IMG/VR virus record: IMGVR_UViG_3300037502_002416
Span: 1 to 31,689 of that record
Length of the DNA: 31,689 nt
DNA from: a virus
Direction: 5' to 3' (one strand)
Shown here: positions 17,979 through 28,526 of the stretch, one piece after another
Numbering within the stretch: the stretch's first letter is position 1
Layout: every line of letters starts with the position of its first letter
Translations under genes and position numbers: made by a program
Notes under the pieces: generated by a model
The model's input: the letters and a program-made list of their open reading frames with translations, nothing else
The model's database searches: none
What the model was told of the DNA's origin: nothing

Positions 17979-20900
17979 AGTCTGCGTAGGCCTCTTTCCT
18001 GAACATCTCCACCCCTTCTAGGATGTCATTCTTCATCTCTAGGAGTTCCCGGATCTCTTCCCGCTTACGATCCGGTGTGTACGACGGGTCTTGTGTCTCC
18101 CCGATATACCGGATGGCTGCGTTGATCTCCTTCAGACTGGTGTCCACCTCAGAGGTGTAGTCGTAGTAGGCGATCAGGTTCGGATATTTCTCCAGGTACG
18201 CATCAGCCTCGGCCATGTTGTCCCGCTCGATCAGACGGTTCAGCGTCCGGTACTTGCGATCCGTGGACTCCTTCAGGGTATAGAACAGATCCTCACGGCC
18301 TCTGGGCACCTCTTGCCGCAGGAACGCGCCGGTGATCGGCATGTCCTTCAAGCCCATCTCAGGCCGGTACTCAGACCCCTGGCCAATCAGGTTGCTAGAC
18401 CAAGCCGCCATCGCTCCAGCCGTACCAAAGAGACTGCGAATCAGATGGTCAGCATCCATCGGGTTTAGCAGCCGGTTCTCCGTGGTTCCAGTAAGCCCAC
18501 TTAGGAGCTTAGCTGCCTCTGAGGTACGCATGTCGTACTGTTGATAGGCGTCCAGGTTCTCCATTCCACGGGGAGTGATGGACCGGGAGGTGAAGAAGTT
18601 GTAGTCCAGGCTGATCTCGATAAACGGTTTGACCGCCGACGGGATAGGCGTAGGCCCGAGCAGCATATCTATCGCTGACTCTTTCATAGCCCGACGCAGC
18701 CGGCGCTCATCCATCTCGTTCTCAGTACCCTCATTGACCACCTTGTTGTAAATCAGCTCCGGGATGGCCTTGAAGAAGAAAGCAGCCGAGGTGTTCATCG
18801 GCAGGACAACATCCGTACCAGGGATCATGTAGCTGCGGACCTTGGACTGGTCATCCATCTTCAGATAGTCGTCATCGTCACCAACCAGCATGGCGTAGAG
18901 CAGGGTGGTGCCTGCAAGCAGACTGCCGGTAAACGCCAGGCGCTGGAGGGCCTTCTTCCGGTCCAGACCCCGCAGTCCGCCCCCAACCAATGCGTTATAG
19001 AGCACATCGATAGACTGAGCGTAGGCGTTTAAGAACGGGACTGTCTTGACCAAAGCCTGAGAGAGCTGGCCAGATCCATGACGCAGGAAGTTGATCACGT
19101 TCGCTGCCTGGTACATGGCCAGGGCCTCATCCCCGGTCTCTGCCATGACCCGGTTGTAGGTGGCAATCCGCTGAGCCATATCTGAGGAGTCGCCCCAGTG
19201 GTCTAGGCCCTTCATCACATAGTCAAAGGTATTGTTGTTGATGATCCCGATACGGCGCTTTACATCCGCCTCTGGGGTACGAGCCGGGGAGTAGAAGCCT
19301 CCGATACCAGCAGACCGCAAGATAGAAGCTGCCGGGTCAGAATCCCGCACAGCATCGATAAAGCCCTTGTAGACCCCACCAATGAGCGCAGCCGGGTTCT
19401 TCACACCGGTCACTAGCGCTGCCGTAGGAGCGTCCTTGAAGACCTGTTTGAGCTGGAACACGGGGCTGAGAGTAATCGTCCGGCGGGTGAAGTTTGCCGC
19501 AGCAGCCAGGGGCTTCCACATCTGCATCCCGACCGTCTCCATGCCAAGAGCAGCTTCAGCAATCAGCGGATCCTGGATCTCTACCACCACACGACGGCCC
19601 TCGGAGATAAAGTCAAACCGGCCACGCTCACGATCAACTGTTGGGAAGGTCATGATCTTGCCGTCCGCCCCTCGGGTAGCGTACTCAGAAACAATCCTCT
19701 GGGCAGCGTACTGGCGCAGGCCGTTCATGGTCATCCGCATGACGTTCCTGGTCATGTTGTCGATCATGTTCTCGATCTCGCGCTGCGTCTGGATAACCAG
19801 CACATCGCCAGGCTTGTATGGGACTGTGAGCCGCACCTCGCCTTGAGGCGTCACGGTGAAGTCTTTGTCCGTCAGCCGCTTGCCATTGAGCTTGACCATG
19901 TTGATCCGGCCCGGCTGGATCTTAAACAGGTCCTGGTTCTCCTCGATGATGAAATCATTGATGACCGAAGGTTTCCCAGACTTGAAGATCTTCTCCCGGC
20001 CAATGTTCGTGGCCGACCGGGTAGTTGCCTGAAGCGGTGAGTGCACATCCTCCTCATCGTTCATGATCCGATACCAAGGCACATAGTCCTTGATGCTGGC
20101 CAGGTTCTCATACCGCTTGGCGCTAAGCAGGCCAACCTCACGCCAGAACCGGAGCATGTTCTGATTCACGGCATTGAAATTATCCATGATCTCTTTGAGC
20201 TCGGGGTGAGCCTGCTCACGGGAGATGAAGTCATCGATCTCCGCATCGCTCATGGTGACCTTGTCTTTGGCGATCTTCTGGATGTTTTCCAGGCTTTCCT
20301 GGGCATCCTGCACATCCCGGAATAGCTCTTTGACGATACGATTGAGCTTGCGCTTGGCATCTGCCGTAGCCTTGGGATCGGCATCCAAGGCCTTGAGCTC
20401 AGCGATCTTCTCCTCAAGCGTTTCCGTCACCGAGTCAAACATCTCTTTGCGGGTCACAACCTCATTCTTGATGCTACGGGACCGCTTGGCCTCCAGGTAC
20501 CCCTGGATGATGTTCGTACCTAGCTGCTCACCAATCCGCTTCTTAATTGCTGCCTCGGCCTCATAGACCTTGGTCATGTTCTTCTCTTTACGGACGGCGG
20601 TGTATGTCAGGGTCTTGGGGTTGTACTCGACGCCACCAAGGAACAGGGCCTGGGTAGCAATGTTTCCACCGCGCAGCATGTTGTCGAGCGCCAGGGATGC
20701 TGTAGCCAGACCTTCAGCGGTACGGACCTCACCGTTGTACTTGATGCGGTCAGCCTCGTTTAGCCCAGATCCAAACCAAATGTTCTTATTGCGGAGATAC
20801 ATGACGCCACGGTTGAGCGAATTGAACATCATCCGGAGCGCCTCGGTTGGGCTGTTGGCCATCTCCTGGTAGGAGTCTTTGGCAAACTGCACCGCGTTGA

Positions 20901-23900
20901 TCATCAGCCGCTTCATGGGGGCAGAGTCAAGCATCGGTGTATCAGACCGGTTGTATTTGGCAATCAAGTCTGCGTCTGGATCAATGTTCTGCAAAAACTC
21001 AAATGTCTGACCATCGGACTTAACGAAGTCAGCCAGCGTCTTTTTGGTCAACCGCTCTTTCGACCCACTCATGATGTTGTCAAAGACTTTATGAACAACA
21101 TACCGGTTGTCGAACCCAAACAGATCTTTCAGTTTTTCAAACATTCCCCGAGCAGACTTCTTGAACCGATCCCAGGGAGTACCAAGCCGCGATGCCATCA
21201 GCTTCTCAGCATTGACAGCCCAATACTCTGACGGGTTGGTGTACTGATAGAAGTCGTAGGACGGTAATGCCTTGTTCAGCGCTATCTGATTTTTTTCACT
21301 TGGGTCATTTAGGAACGTCGTAAGTTTGTCAAAGAACTCTTGTGACCTGGCGTCCTTGTGTTTCTTCACGGCCTTTTCTACAGCCGCAAAATAAGACTTG
21401 AGAAGGGCCTGCCGCTGCGGGCCGGTCATCATTTGCTCTAGGCTATGGGTTATCTCATGCCGGATCGTGGTTGGATCTACGACTCCTTTGGTATCGGTGT
21501 ACAGACTGACCAATCTTTGAAATGGATTGAACGATCCAAGAGACATTGGAATGCCGTAGGCCTTACGCAACAACCGTTCATCGGGCGTGAACTCTGGCTT
21601 GATAGAAAGACGCAGACCTTCAAGCAGCCTTGGGTCTTCGTTGTACATAGCCTGAATGGTTGCAAAGACCTCTTCGCTGATGACAGATTCTTTGTACGGC
21701 GTTCTGCCGTCAAGCGCTGCCCGCGCCTGGCGCAAGAAGTTTTCAGCGGTGTAGACCCGTGGCTTGTCGAGATCTATATCTTCTTTAAGCTCTTTGGCAA
21801 GCTGGTTTAGATTGTTGAGCTGCCGTTGCGTATCTAAGCTGGACCCGTAGTCACGGATGCGCTTTTGCAGCTGGACCTCTTTGCGACGAATAGATGAGTA
21901 GTAAGCGATCTTCTCTTGCCGCTCCACCTCTCTCTTTGCCCTGTCGGTTTCAAACAACCTACGAAGGAAATTCTTTTCTCGCTCTTTGTCTTCAGGTTCA
22001 ACGTTGTAAAGAACGCCAGTATCTTTAGCTTTTGTTACGACACCAGCTTCTCCAGCTCCTGCGCTGACTTCGCCTTTTCGACCAACGGTTTGAGCCTCTG
22101 ATACACCAGCGCCCCTTCCTTGTCGTTCTCGTTTTGATAAAGCTGTAAGCGGGTATTCAGCGCGGCCTGTACCTCCTCTAGCCGATGGGGCTCCGGTGTC
22201 TTTTTGGTAAGCCTCAAGAGACTTCGCAGTGTTTCTTGTTGTAGATTGTCCATACGCCTCTCTCATAGCGGTGAAAGCGGATTCATGACGACGCAACATA
22301 TCAAGCAGTGCGTCCCGGTAATAATCAATCAGTCCCTCATCCGCAAGGTACTGTTCGACTTTAATCATTTGGTTGTTGTGGGCAACACCGTGATCCATCG
22401 ATCCTGTGTGAGCTAGTTCATGAATCATGGTGTTCAACAAGTTTTGGCGAACGCCAAACAACGTGCGAGCACCCCAATCATAGAATGGGTTCACGAAGAT
22501 TGCCTTATATGGCACCTTCAAATGGAGACCACCGTATTCCTTATCAATGGATACGCCACCAAAGAATAAATTGTCGGGGGCCAAAACCTCATAACCATAA
22601 ATTCCGCTTTTGGCGAGATCTTCTTTCATCTCAACAATAAGCGTCCCGAGCTCGGCAAAGAACTTTTCTGGCTCACCAAAGTTTCTACCAATCTCCAAAT
22701 AGTCCACGTTCGTGTTGTTGTGGAAAATAGGAAGGCTGGGGTCCTGTTTAAGGTCGATTAGAAAATCTTGGGCTTTGGGGGCCTTTTCTCCCGCAAACGT
22801 AGACTCCTTCTCTTTCTCGGCAGTCTTCTCGATCTTTAATAGAACTTGTTTGGTGATCGCATCAGTCACCGCATCTGGGGTGATGCTCACTTCTTTTGGC
22901 AACGGTTTAAGCTCCGCAGGTGCCTCAGCCCCTTGGGTTCCGAATGTCTTCTTAAGTTTTTCGGCAACGCCAGCAATTTCTGCGCCGGCTTCCACGCGCG
23001 GCATGGACACAATACCCTTGAACGATTCTTGTAGACCGGCAGCTTCATATCCACGCGAAATCTGACCAAGATACGAAGTCATTGACTCAATGTCTTTTTT
23101 GAGCCTGCCTTTAAATCTTTCACGACTATTTTCAAATGGATAGTCCGGGTGGCGAGCATCAACATTTGGTTTTACATTAATGATGATGTCGTAAGGAATG
23201 GGCTCCTTGTTAACCGCAAAACGCTCATCAAATTGATATACGCCGCTCGATAAAACCCTGTGCTCAGCTCCACGTAATTTGCGCTCTACGCCAAAATAAA
23301 TGTCAGCTGATCCCCACTCAAAGTTGGCTTTGAATTTTTGAAACTTATCTTCAGGGAAATTTACGCCTACCGGGAGTGTTTTCTTGGTAGTGTCTCCGTA
23401 AGCGGTCATTGATACTTTGACTTCAACTGGCCCGATTAACGGTTTATTCAAAGGGTCAATGTAGTCTATGCTGAAAGGAAACCAAATTTCCTTGGCATCG
23501 CCAGTTTTTGGATCTATGTATTTTTCCGGGATCTGTACCGTAACAGTGGTCCCATGCTCACCTTTTGGAGCCGGCGACTTGACAATTTTGAAGTCATTGT
23601 TAGCAATGTCTTTAGCCGTGGTGTCTACAGTTACACGCACACCGTCGCGCACAGTATCTAATTTCAACCTGTCAGAGCCCAACATAAAACCCATCTTTGC
23701 TAGGCCTAGACCGCCGCTACGCTCACTTGGATCAAGATCAGATTTCTCGGAACCTGCCACCGTGAAAAACGCATCACGCACAATCTGAGGCGTCATACCA
23801 CGGGCATTGTCTTTGATAGTAATGGTGCGGTCGTTTCTATTGATGGAAATTTCAATCAATCCCGATTTGTATAGCGATGCAGCTTTCTTGCTTGACACAG

Positions 23901-26900
23901 CCCCTTTGACTGCATCAAAGGCGTTTTGCAACAACTCTTTTACAGACACATCCGCCAGATTAGAAGCGTACATGTTTGCGCCCAATAACTGGATTAGGTT
24001 GCCCATGTCGGCATTAAGCTGCCCAGCTTCCTCGCCAAATTTATTATCCTGATCTTTTGAGTAGGCAGATGTGCCAGAAACGTCTGGACGCGCCACAAAA
24101 GTCAATGACGATTTCAACACTCGTTGATAAGCTCTGGGTGATGTTGCTGCGTCCGGTCTAAATCGAACATAGTCACCTTCCAATCCAAGAACTACCCCAG
24201 GATTGTTTCCAAATCGAACCTGATCGCCAACCATAAAATCGTTGGCCATTTGTTCTATTTGATTTTTAACCGTGGTATCAACAAAATTTGTTTCATCTTT
24301 AATTTGCTGCGGCGACGAAACAACGCCTATCTTTTCTTTTTCTTTCTTGGCTTCTAGTTCTTTTTTACCAGGAACCTCTTGGAGTTTGAGATCCCTCCCG
24401 GCATCTTGAAGATCCCGCAGTTGCAAGAAATCCAATGGCATCTGACGATTGGCTTGAACCCTAACGGCCCTATCAATCAGATCTTGAGCATCTTCCTGGG
24501 TATAGCCCTCTGCTTTCAGCTTAGACAGCAAACGCGCCCGGTGCTGATTGTTTAGAGAGTTGGTCCATGACTTACCGTAGATAAATCTGCTGGCTTCGTT
24601 ATACGCTCTTGCAATCGGCTCAGATGGTTTCAGTATTACAGGCGCCTTAACCTCAATCTTTGCGCCAGGCTTGCGAATCATTACTCGGTCAGTAGCCGGC
24701 TCTGTCTTTTGGGGCTCAAAACCAAATCGTTTGTAAAACTCCTTAAGCTGCGCCGTGGACATACCAACATCTTTGGTAACCTGCACGGGCTCGATATAGG
24801 TGGTCATGCCAGCCTCGTCAGCCATACCAAGAATGTCTTGCATCGCCTTGGTCGCTTTACCTTGCTTTCTTGCCGCCTCGTCAACAAGCAAAGAATAAAT
24901 GAGCAAGTCTGTTCCTTGGGCGTCATACATACCAACGCCACGGGCATCAGCATAGAGTTGCGTGTTGGACTTTACTGCCACACGGACGCCGTCTCGCTCA
25001 AACGTTAAGACGGGTTCTCCAGACTTGGTTTTGTAGGTTCGCGGATCATCTCGATCCAGTCGTTTAAATCCTGCTGCGGGCAGCATTTCTTGATAAAACT
25101 GAGATGGCGTCTTAGCAGGCTGCGCCTCTTCTTTCTTGGCCTCTGGTTCTTTGATCTTGGGCGCTTTGGCTTCTTGGCGCTTCTCGATAGCATCGATGCG
25201 ATTTTCAATCTTGCGGGTTTCTTGTACAGCCTTGGCAAACTGTTCCTCGGTTCCCTTGCCATAGGTCCAATTAACCAGAGCCGTCATCTCGTCTTTTATG
25301 GCCCGAACATAGGCGTCGGCCACTGGCTTACCTATACCCCGAGCATCTTGAATTTTCTTTGATAGATCCGGGTCATCGAGTCCCTTGGACTTAAAGCGAA
25401 ACTCAAGATCTTGTTCATATGTACGCTCAGGTTTCTCAAGAGTCGTCTCTTCAACCTGCATGAACACATCAACCATCTTCTGCGTGGGCGTCAGCGACCG
25501 AGCATTAAATGTCATGACCACCGACTTGGTCGGCGTGTCCTCTATGAGAATTGAATAGATACTTCCGGTGGCCGAGTCCGATCTCTTTGCCCCGGATACA
25601 AGCTCGTCAAATTCATTGCGCGGAATAGTGAGGTTGCTCTTCCAGGTCTCAACATACGTAAGTTCGTTCTTGGCATCGTCATAACTTACCGTTGATGTAC
25701 TGGGAGAACCAAAGCGCATGTCTGTCGCGTAAGTCTTGATGGTCCCTTTGGCAGACTCTTCATCAATGATTGGGACTTGTTCGGCTGCTTCCTCAATCGG
25801 TGTTGGAGCTGCTGCTACCGTAGGCTTACGGGCCGGTTGATCTGCCATGCCAGCGGCACCAAACAGATCCCCGGTGGTTGCAGCAGGAGCTGGTGCAGAC
25901 GGGGTGGGCTGTAGACGGAATACCTCCCGCTCCAGGTCCGCTGCTCGCTTGCGTTCAAATGCCTCACGGTCAGCTTCGGCCCGTTCAGTCCTGGCCTTGG
26001 CTTCTTCTAGGGTTTCGCCTTGGAGCGCGAACTCAGGCGGTCCCGTAGGTACAGCAGGACCTCTTTCCTGTTGTTCAATGGCAAGAGCCTCAGCTTCTTG
26101 AGCAACTGCTCTTTCTTCATCGGCGACCTGGTTGAGTTCTTTGTTGACATCTTCAAGGTTTAATTCCCTTTCAAGTGTTTCTATGTCCAGGTTTAAGAAA
26201 CGAAGTCTGTTGAACGTATCCTCTGATAAGGGCGAATCGCTTTCCAACTTATCAATAATTAAATCGACCGCTGCATTGGTCATGTCCAACTGAATGGATG
26301 GATCGGATGCCGCATCTTCCAATTGCATATTTTCTGGAAGAAATCTATCAAGCATCCCCTGGCTAATCATATTGGTTAGATCTGCCGTGCCTTCAGCAGA
26401 CTCAAGCCGATTCCTAAGCTGCGGAGATAAATCAATATTTTGTGAAGCAAAGTAGCCCTTGGGAAACTTTTTATCCAAAACGGTAAACAGATTGTCTGAA
26501 CCAGTCGGGCGCTGAAGTTTGCGGATCTCTTTTTCTTTCTGTTGAATCCGTGCTTCTAATTCGCTGCGTTCTACATCTGGCACTATCAATGGGAACTCTT
26601 GAGGACCGGCAACCTCGTCAGAGGATTTATTGCCAAGCTCCGGCATGATCTGAAATTCATCTAAATACCGACCTGAATTGACGGCGTTGGTAAGCCACTT
26701 TGGTTGAATACCAGTGCCAGTCCAAGTATTTCCCTGAGCATCCCGAAACTTGGGCGGCATCTTCTTGGGAGCTTGTTTCAATTGCTCTAATTGTGCTTCT
26801 AAAGAGTCAAGACGAGACTGAGCGGTATCAACCGCTGATTGTCCAACCTGACCTTTTTTAAATGCTGTTTGAGCACGTTTTAGTTCTTGCCTGGTACGGT

Positions 26901-28515
26901 TAATACTGTTTTGTAAGTCTTTGGGGTCCTTGACTTCTGGCAACTCGCCCGTCGTAATGACCGGCGGCGTAATGACTGGTGGTGTAACCGGTGGCGCTGC
27001 GGGAGGCACAACAGGAGGAGTGACAGCAGGCGCAACAGCGGCAGGAGGAGTAACAGGAGGTGTAATAACCGGAGCTGGGGTCGTTGCTTTGTCAAGTGGT
27101 TCAGGTGAACCAGATAAGCTCAATAGCTTTCTACGAATGCTTTGTTCGGTAGCGTCCAGTTGTTCAAAGATTGGATCATTGGGAGAAAGGGTGGGATCCA
27201 TCCTTCTCATCTCAATCTTCTTGAGCTGGTCGTTCAGAACCGCAATCTCATCAACAGGCTCTGCTGCCGGCGCTGTGGGAGGCGGTTCTGTCGGGGGCGT
27301 GGGTTCCTCGATTGCTGTGGGCGGTTGCTCTTCTGGCCCACGAACTATTGGTTCAGGCTGCTCCTGGGGGCGGACCATTTGATCGCCAACGATGAACTGG
27401 CTTGGGGCCATGCCAGGCAACAGGGGCAATGTAGGAGACGGGCCACCTAGCTGCGGCAATCCCGGAGGACCACCTGGGCCAGTTGGGCCTTCCGGTGGAG
27501 ATGGGGGCGGTAGTGCCAGGGGCGGTTCTGCTCCTGGAGGAGTCTCTGCTGCCGCAGCTTCTGGTGTTGGCGGCTTGGAGAACATGCCGATAGGAGCACC
27601 AATACCAAACCCGGCCAGGCCTTCAAGCGTTGCGTTGGCCACCGCGCCACGGAATGTCGGGACATCAAACCCTTCTCGCTGGAGAGCAATGTTCTGGGCT
27701 ACCTGCTCTTGGAATGCCTGAGCTGCTTCTGGCGTGCCCTCGATGATGCCACCCTGCACTGCCCGGCCAAACATATTCTTGGCGGCTACATCTGCCGGAA
27801 TAGCTGGAGCACGGGCAAAGATTCTTTCAAGCGGACCAAGCGCGGCCACACCACCTAGGCCAGCACTTAACAGGATCTGGTCCAGGTTCTCACCACCGTA
27901 TTCTTGGGCTTGGCGAGCACGATCTTCAGCGGTCTTCTCATCGACGCCGGACTTCACCAGCTCGTCTTTGACCACCTCGTAGATGTTTCCTTTGGCAAGA
28001 CCGGCACCCATAGCGGCACCAGTACCAGCCTGCATAGCACCAATCCCCGTAGCACCGAGCTTGAGCATAGCGCCGCCAAGACCCGTGACTATAGTAGGAG
28101 CTGCGGTTCCTAAGAACTGAGACAGGGTATCTATCGGAGCTACAGTGAGCGCCTGGAAGCCAGCCTTGACCTGATCCAAGACGCCCTTGTCTTCAGCGTC
28201 TTTTAGAATCCGGGCAATTTCTTGTTGATCTTTCTTGGCCTGTGCTGAGAGCAGACTACCAATGTAGTCTTCTGCTCCACGGAGAGCTTCAGATGCCGGG
28301 TTATCTGCACCAAACGCATCGGCAATCATCCGCACACCAGATACAGCACCACGGCCTATCTGGAGAGGAATGTCAGCTACTTGTCGAAAAGCGCTTTCAG
28401 GCGGAGCGTACTGAGGAAAAGCCTTGATGATTCGTTGCTTCGCTTCCTGTGGCGTAATCTCGTCCGGGATATTTTCAACCAGCTTGCCATCAGGCAAACG
28501 AATGGTGTAAGGCAT
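17977..28515 (-). CDS. Giant polyvalent virion protein with GNAT, GHKL ATPase, two zincin motifs and LPD38-like region
   Basis: A 3512-residue protein, very likely packaged and ejected into the host. In order: an N-terminal motif (residues 3-36, IRLPDGKLVENIPDEITPQE) recurrent in phage ejection proteins; a Gly/Ala-rich hydrophobic region (about 45-310) able to interact with membrane; Pro-rich linkers (310-425, 470-525); coiled coils (525-660, 835-865); a GNAT-like domain (about 1137-1285, with VDEAARKQGKATKAM and EFYKRFGFEP); a GHKL/Hsp90-like ATPase (about 1485-1800: ELLQNAFDA with N1531, DNARGM from D1569, GGLGLAKMG from G1601); a zincin, HELAHTGSMDHG, from H2032; a second HEITH from H2353; long helical parts; and an LPD38-like region (about 3010-3400) with a hydrophobic helix near 3190-3215. 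The core is AT-richer than both ends. Such multi-domain proteins are thought to condition the host cell. The ATG at 28515 has SD AAGGTGA. Confidence 0.85.
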   Translation of the reverse strand: MPYTIRLPDGKLVENIPDEITPQEAKQRIIKAFPQYAPPESAFRQVADIPLQIGRGAVSGVRMIADAFGADNPASEALRGAEDYIGSLLSAQAKKDQQEIARILKDAEDKGVLDQVKAGFQALTVAPIDTLSQFLGTAAPTIVTGLGGAMLKLGATGIGAMQAGTGAAMGAGLAKGNIYEVVKDELVKSGVDEKTAEDRARQAQEYGGENLDQILLSAGLGGVAALGPLERIFARAPAIPADVAAKNMFGRAVQGGIIEGTPEAAQAFQEQVAQNIALQREGFDVPTFRGAVANATLEGLAGFGIGAPIGMFSKPPTPEAAAAETPPGAEPPLALPPPSPPEGPTGPGGPPGLPQLGGPSPTLPLLPGMAPSQFIVGDQMVRPQEQPEPIVRGPEEQPPTAIEEPTPPTEPPPTAPAAEPVDEIAVLNDQLKKIEMRRMDPTLSPNDPIFEQLDATEQSIRRKLLSLSGSPEPLDKATTPAPVITPPVTPPAAVAPAVTPPVVPPAAPPVTPPVITPPVITTGELPEVKDPKDLQNSINRTRQELKRAQTAFKKGQVGQSAVDTAQSRLDSLEAQLEQLKQAPKKMPPKFRDAQGNTWTGTGIQPKWLTNAVNSGRYLDEFQIMPELGNKSSDEVAGPQEFPLIVPDVERSELEARIQQKEKEIRKLQRPTGSDNLFTVLDKKFPKGYFASQNIDLSPQLRNRLESAEGTADLTNMISQGMLDRFLPENMQLEDAASDPSIQLDMTNAAVDLIIDKLESDSPLSEDTFNRLRFLNLDIETLERELNLEDVNKELNQVADEERAVAQEAEALAIEQQERGPAVPTGPPEFALQGETLEEAKARTERAEADREAFERKRAADLEREVFRLQPTPSAPAPAATTGDLFGAAGMADQPARKPTVAAAPTPIEEAAEQVPIIDEESAKGTIKTYATDMRFGSPSTSTVSYDDAKNELTYVETWKSNLTIPRNEFDELVSGAKRSDSATGSIYSILIEDTPTKSVVMTFNARSLTPTQKMVDVFMQVEETTLEKPERTYEQDLEFRFKSKGLDDPDLSKKIQDARGIGKPVADAYVRAIKDEMTALVNWTYGKGTEEQFAKAVQETRKIENRIDAIEKRQEAKAPKIKEPEAKKEEAQPAKTPSQFYQEMLPAAGFKRLDRDDPRTYKTKSGEPVLTFERDGVRVAVKSNTQLYADARGVGMYDAQGTDLLIYSLLVDEAARKQGKATKAMQDILGMADEAGMTTYIEPVQVTKDVGMSTAQLKEFYKRFGFEPQKTEPATDRVMIRKPGAKIEVKAPVILKPSEPIARAYNEASRFIYGKSWTNSLNNQHRARLLSKLKAEGYTQEDAQDLIDRAVRVQANRQMPLDFLQLRDLQDAGRDLKLQEVPGKKELEAKKEKEKIGVVSSPQQIKDETNFVDTTVKNQIEQMANDFMVGDQVRFGNNPGVVLGLEGDYVRFRPDAATSPRAYQRVLKSSLTFVARPDVSGTSAYSKDQDNKFGEEAGQLNADMGNLIQLLGANMYASNLADVSVKELLQNAFDAVKGAVSSKKAASLYKSGLIEISINRNDRTITIKDNARGMTPQIVRDAFFTVAGSEKSDLDPSERSGGLGLAKMGFMLGSDRLKLDTVRDGVRVTVDTTAKDIANNDFKIVKSPAPKGEHGTTVTVQIPEKYIDPKTGDAKEIWFPFSIDYIDPLNKPLIGPVEVKVSMTAYGDTTKKTLPVGVNFPEDKFQKFKANFEWGSADIYFGVERKLRGAEHRVLSSGVYQFDERFAVNKEPIPYDIIINVKPNVDARHPDYPFENSRERFKGRLKKDIESMTSYLGQISRGYEAAGLQESFKGIVSMPRVEAGAEIAGVAEKLKKTFGTQGAEAPAELKPLPKEVSITPDAVTDAITKQVLLKIEKTAEKEKESTFAGEKAPKAQDFLIDLKQDPSLPIFHNNTNVDYLEIGRNFGEPEKFFAELGTLIVEMKEDLAKSGIYGYEVLAPDNLFFGGVSIDKEYGGLHLKVPYKAIFVNPFYDWGARTLFGVRQNLLNTMIHELAHTGSMDHGVAHNNQMIKVEQYLADEGLIDYYRDALLDMLRRHESAFTAMREAYGQSTTRNTAKSLEAYQKDTGAPSARGGTGRAEYPLTALSKRERQGRGAGVSEAQTVGRKGEVSAGAGEAGVVTKAKDTGVLYNVEPEDKEREKNFLRRLFETDRAKREVERQEKIAYYSSIRRKEVQLQKRIRDYGSSLDTQRQLNNLNQLAKELKEDIDLDKPRVYTAENFLRQARAALDGRTPYKESVISEEVFATIQAMYNEDPRLLEGLRLSIKPEFTPDERLLRKAYGIPMSLGSFNPFQRLVSLYTDTKGVVDPTTIRHEITHSLEQMMTGPQRQALLKSYFAAVEKAVKKHKDARSQEFFDKLTTFLNDPSEKNQIALNKALPSYDFYQYTNPSEYWAVNAEKLMASRLGTPWDRFKKSARGMFEKLKDLFGFDNRYVVHKVFDNIMSGSKERLTKKTLADFVKSDGQTFEFLQNIDPDADLIAKYNRSDTPMLDSAPMKRLMINAVQFAKDSYQEMANSPTEALRMMFNSLNRGVMYLRNKNIWFGSGLNEADRIKYNGEVRTAEGLATASLALDNMLRGGNIATQALFLGGVEYNPKTLTYTAVRKEKNMTKVYEAEAAIKKRIGEQLGTNIIQGYLEAKRSRSIKNEVVTRKEMFDSVTETLEEKIAELKALDADPKATADAKRKLNRIVKELFRDVQDAQESLENIQKIAKDKVTMSDAEIDDFISREQAHPELKEIMDNFNAVNQNMLRFWREVGLLSAKRYENLASIKDYVPWYRIMNDEEDVHSPLQATTRSATNIGREKIFKSGKPSVINDFIIEENQDLFKIQPGRINMVKLNGKRLTDKDFTVTPQGEVRLTVPYKPGDVLVIQTQREIENMIDNMTRNVMRMTMNGLRQYAAQRIVSEYATRGADGKIMTFPTVDRERGRFDFISEGRRVVVEIQDPLIAEAALGMETVGMQMWKPLAAAANFTRRTITLSPVFQLKQVFKDAPTAALVTGVKNPAALIGGVYKGFIDAVRDSDPAASILRSAGIGGFYSPARTPEADVKRRIGIINNNTFDYVMKGLDHWGDSSDMAQRIATYNRVMAETGDEALAMYQAANVINFLRHGSGQLSQALVKTVPFLNAYAQSIDVLYNALVGGGLRGLDRKKALQRLAFTGSLLAGTTLLYAMLVGDDDDYLKMDDQSKVRSYMIPGTDVVLPMNTSAAFFFKAIPELIYNKVVNEGTENEMDERRLRRAMKESAIDMLLGPTPIPSAVKPFIEISLDYNFFTSRSITPRGMENLDAYQQYDMRTSEAAKLLSGLTGTTENRLLNPMDADHLIRSLFGTAGAMAAWSSNLIGQGSEYRPEMGLKDMPITGAFLRQEVPRGREDLFYTLKESTDRKYRTLNRLIERDNMAEADAYLEKYPNLIAYYDYTSEVDTSLKEINAAIRYIGETQDPSYTPDRKREEIRELLEMKNDILEGVEMFRKEAYAD
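26941..27075 (-). repeat. Proline-rich tandem repeats in the giant gene
   Basis: Imperfect repeats of 9-18 bases encode (V/A)(T/I)PPV(V/I)-type units, about residues 480-525. They form a flexible linker after a first Pro-rich segment, and probably vary in copy number between relatives. Repeats of this kind let a large protein thread through a narrow portal. Confidence 0.6.
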
Positions 28516-28526
28516 AGCAAGTCACC

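Noticed and set aside
26941-27075. CRISPR-like or regulatory repeat array
   Set aside because: The repeats are in frame, imperfect and encode Pro-rich linker units, with no unique spacers.
19382-27721. Many plus-strand ORFs of 60-154 codons opposite the giant gene
   Set aside because: Shadows of a long, biased coding frame, with no SDs and no conserved motifs.
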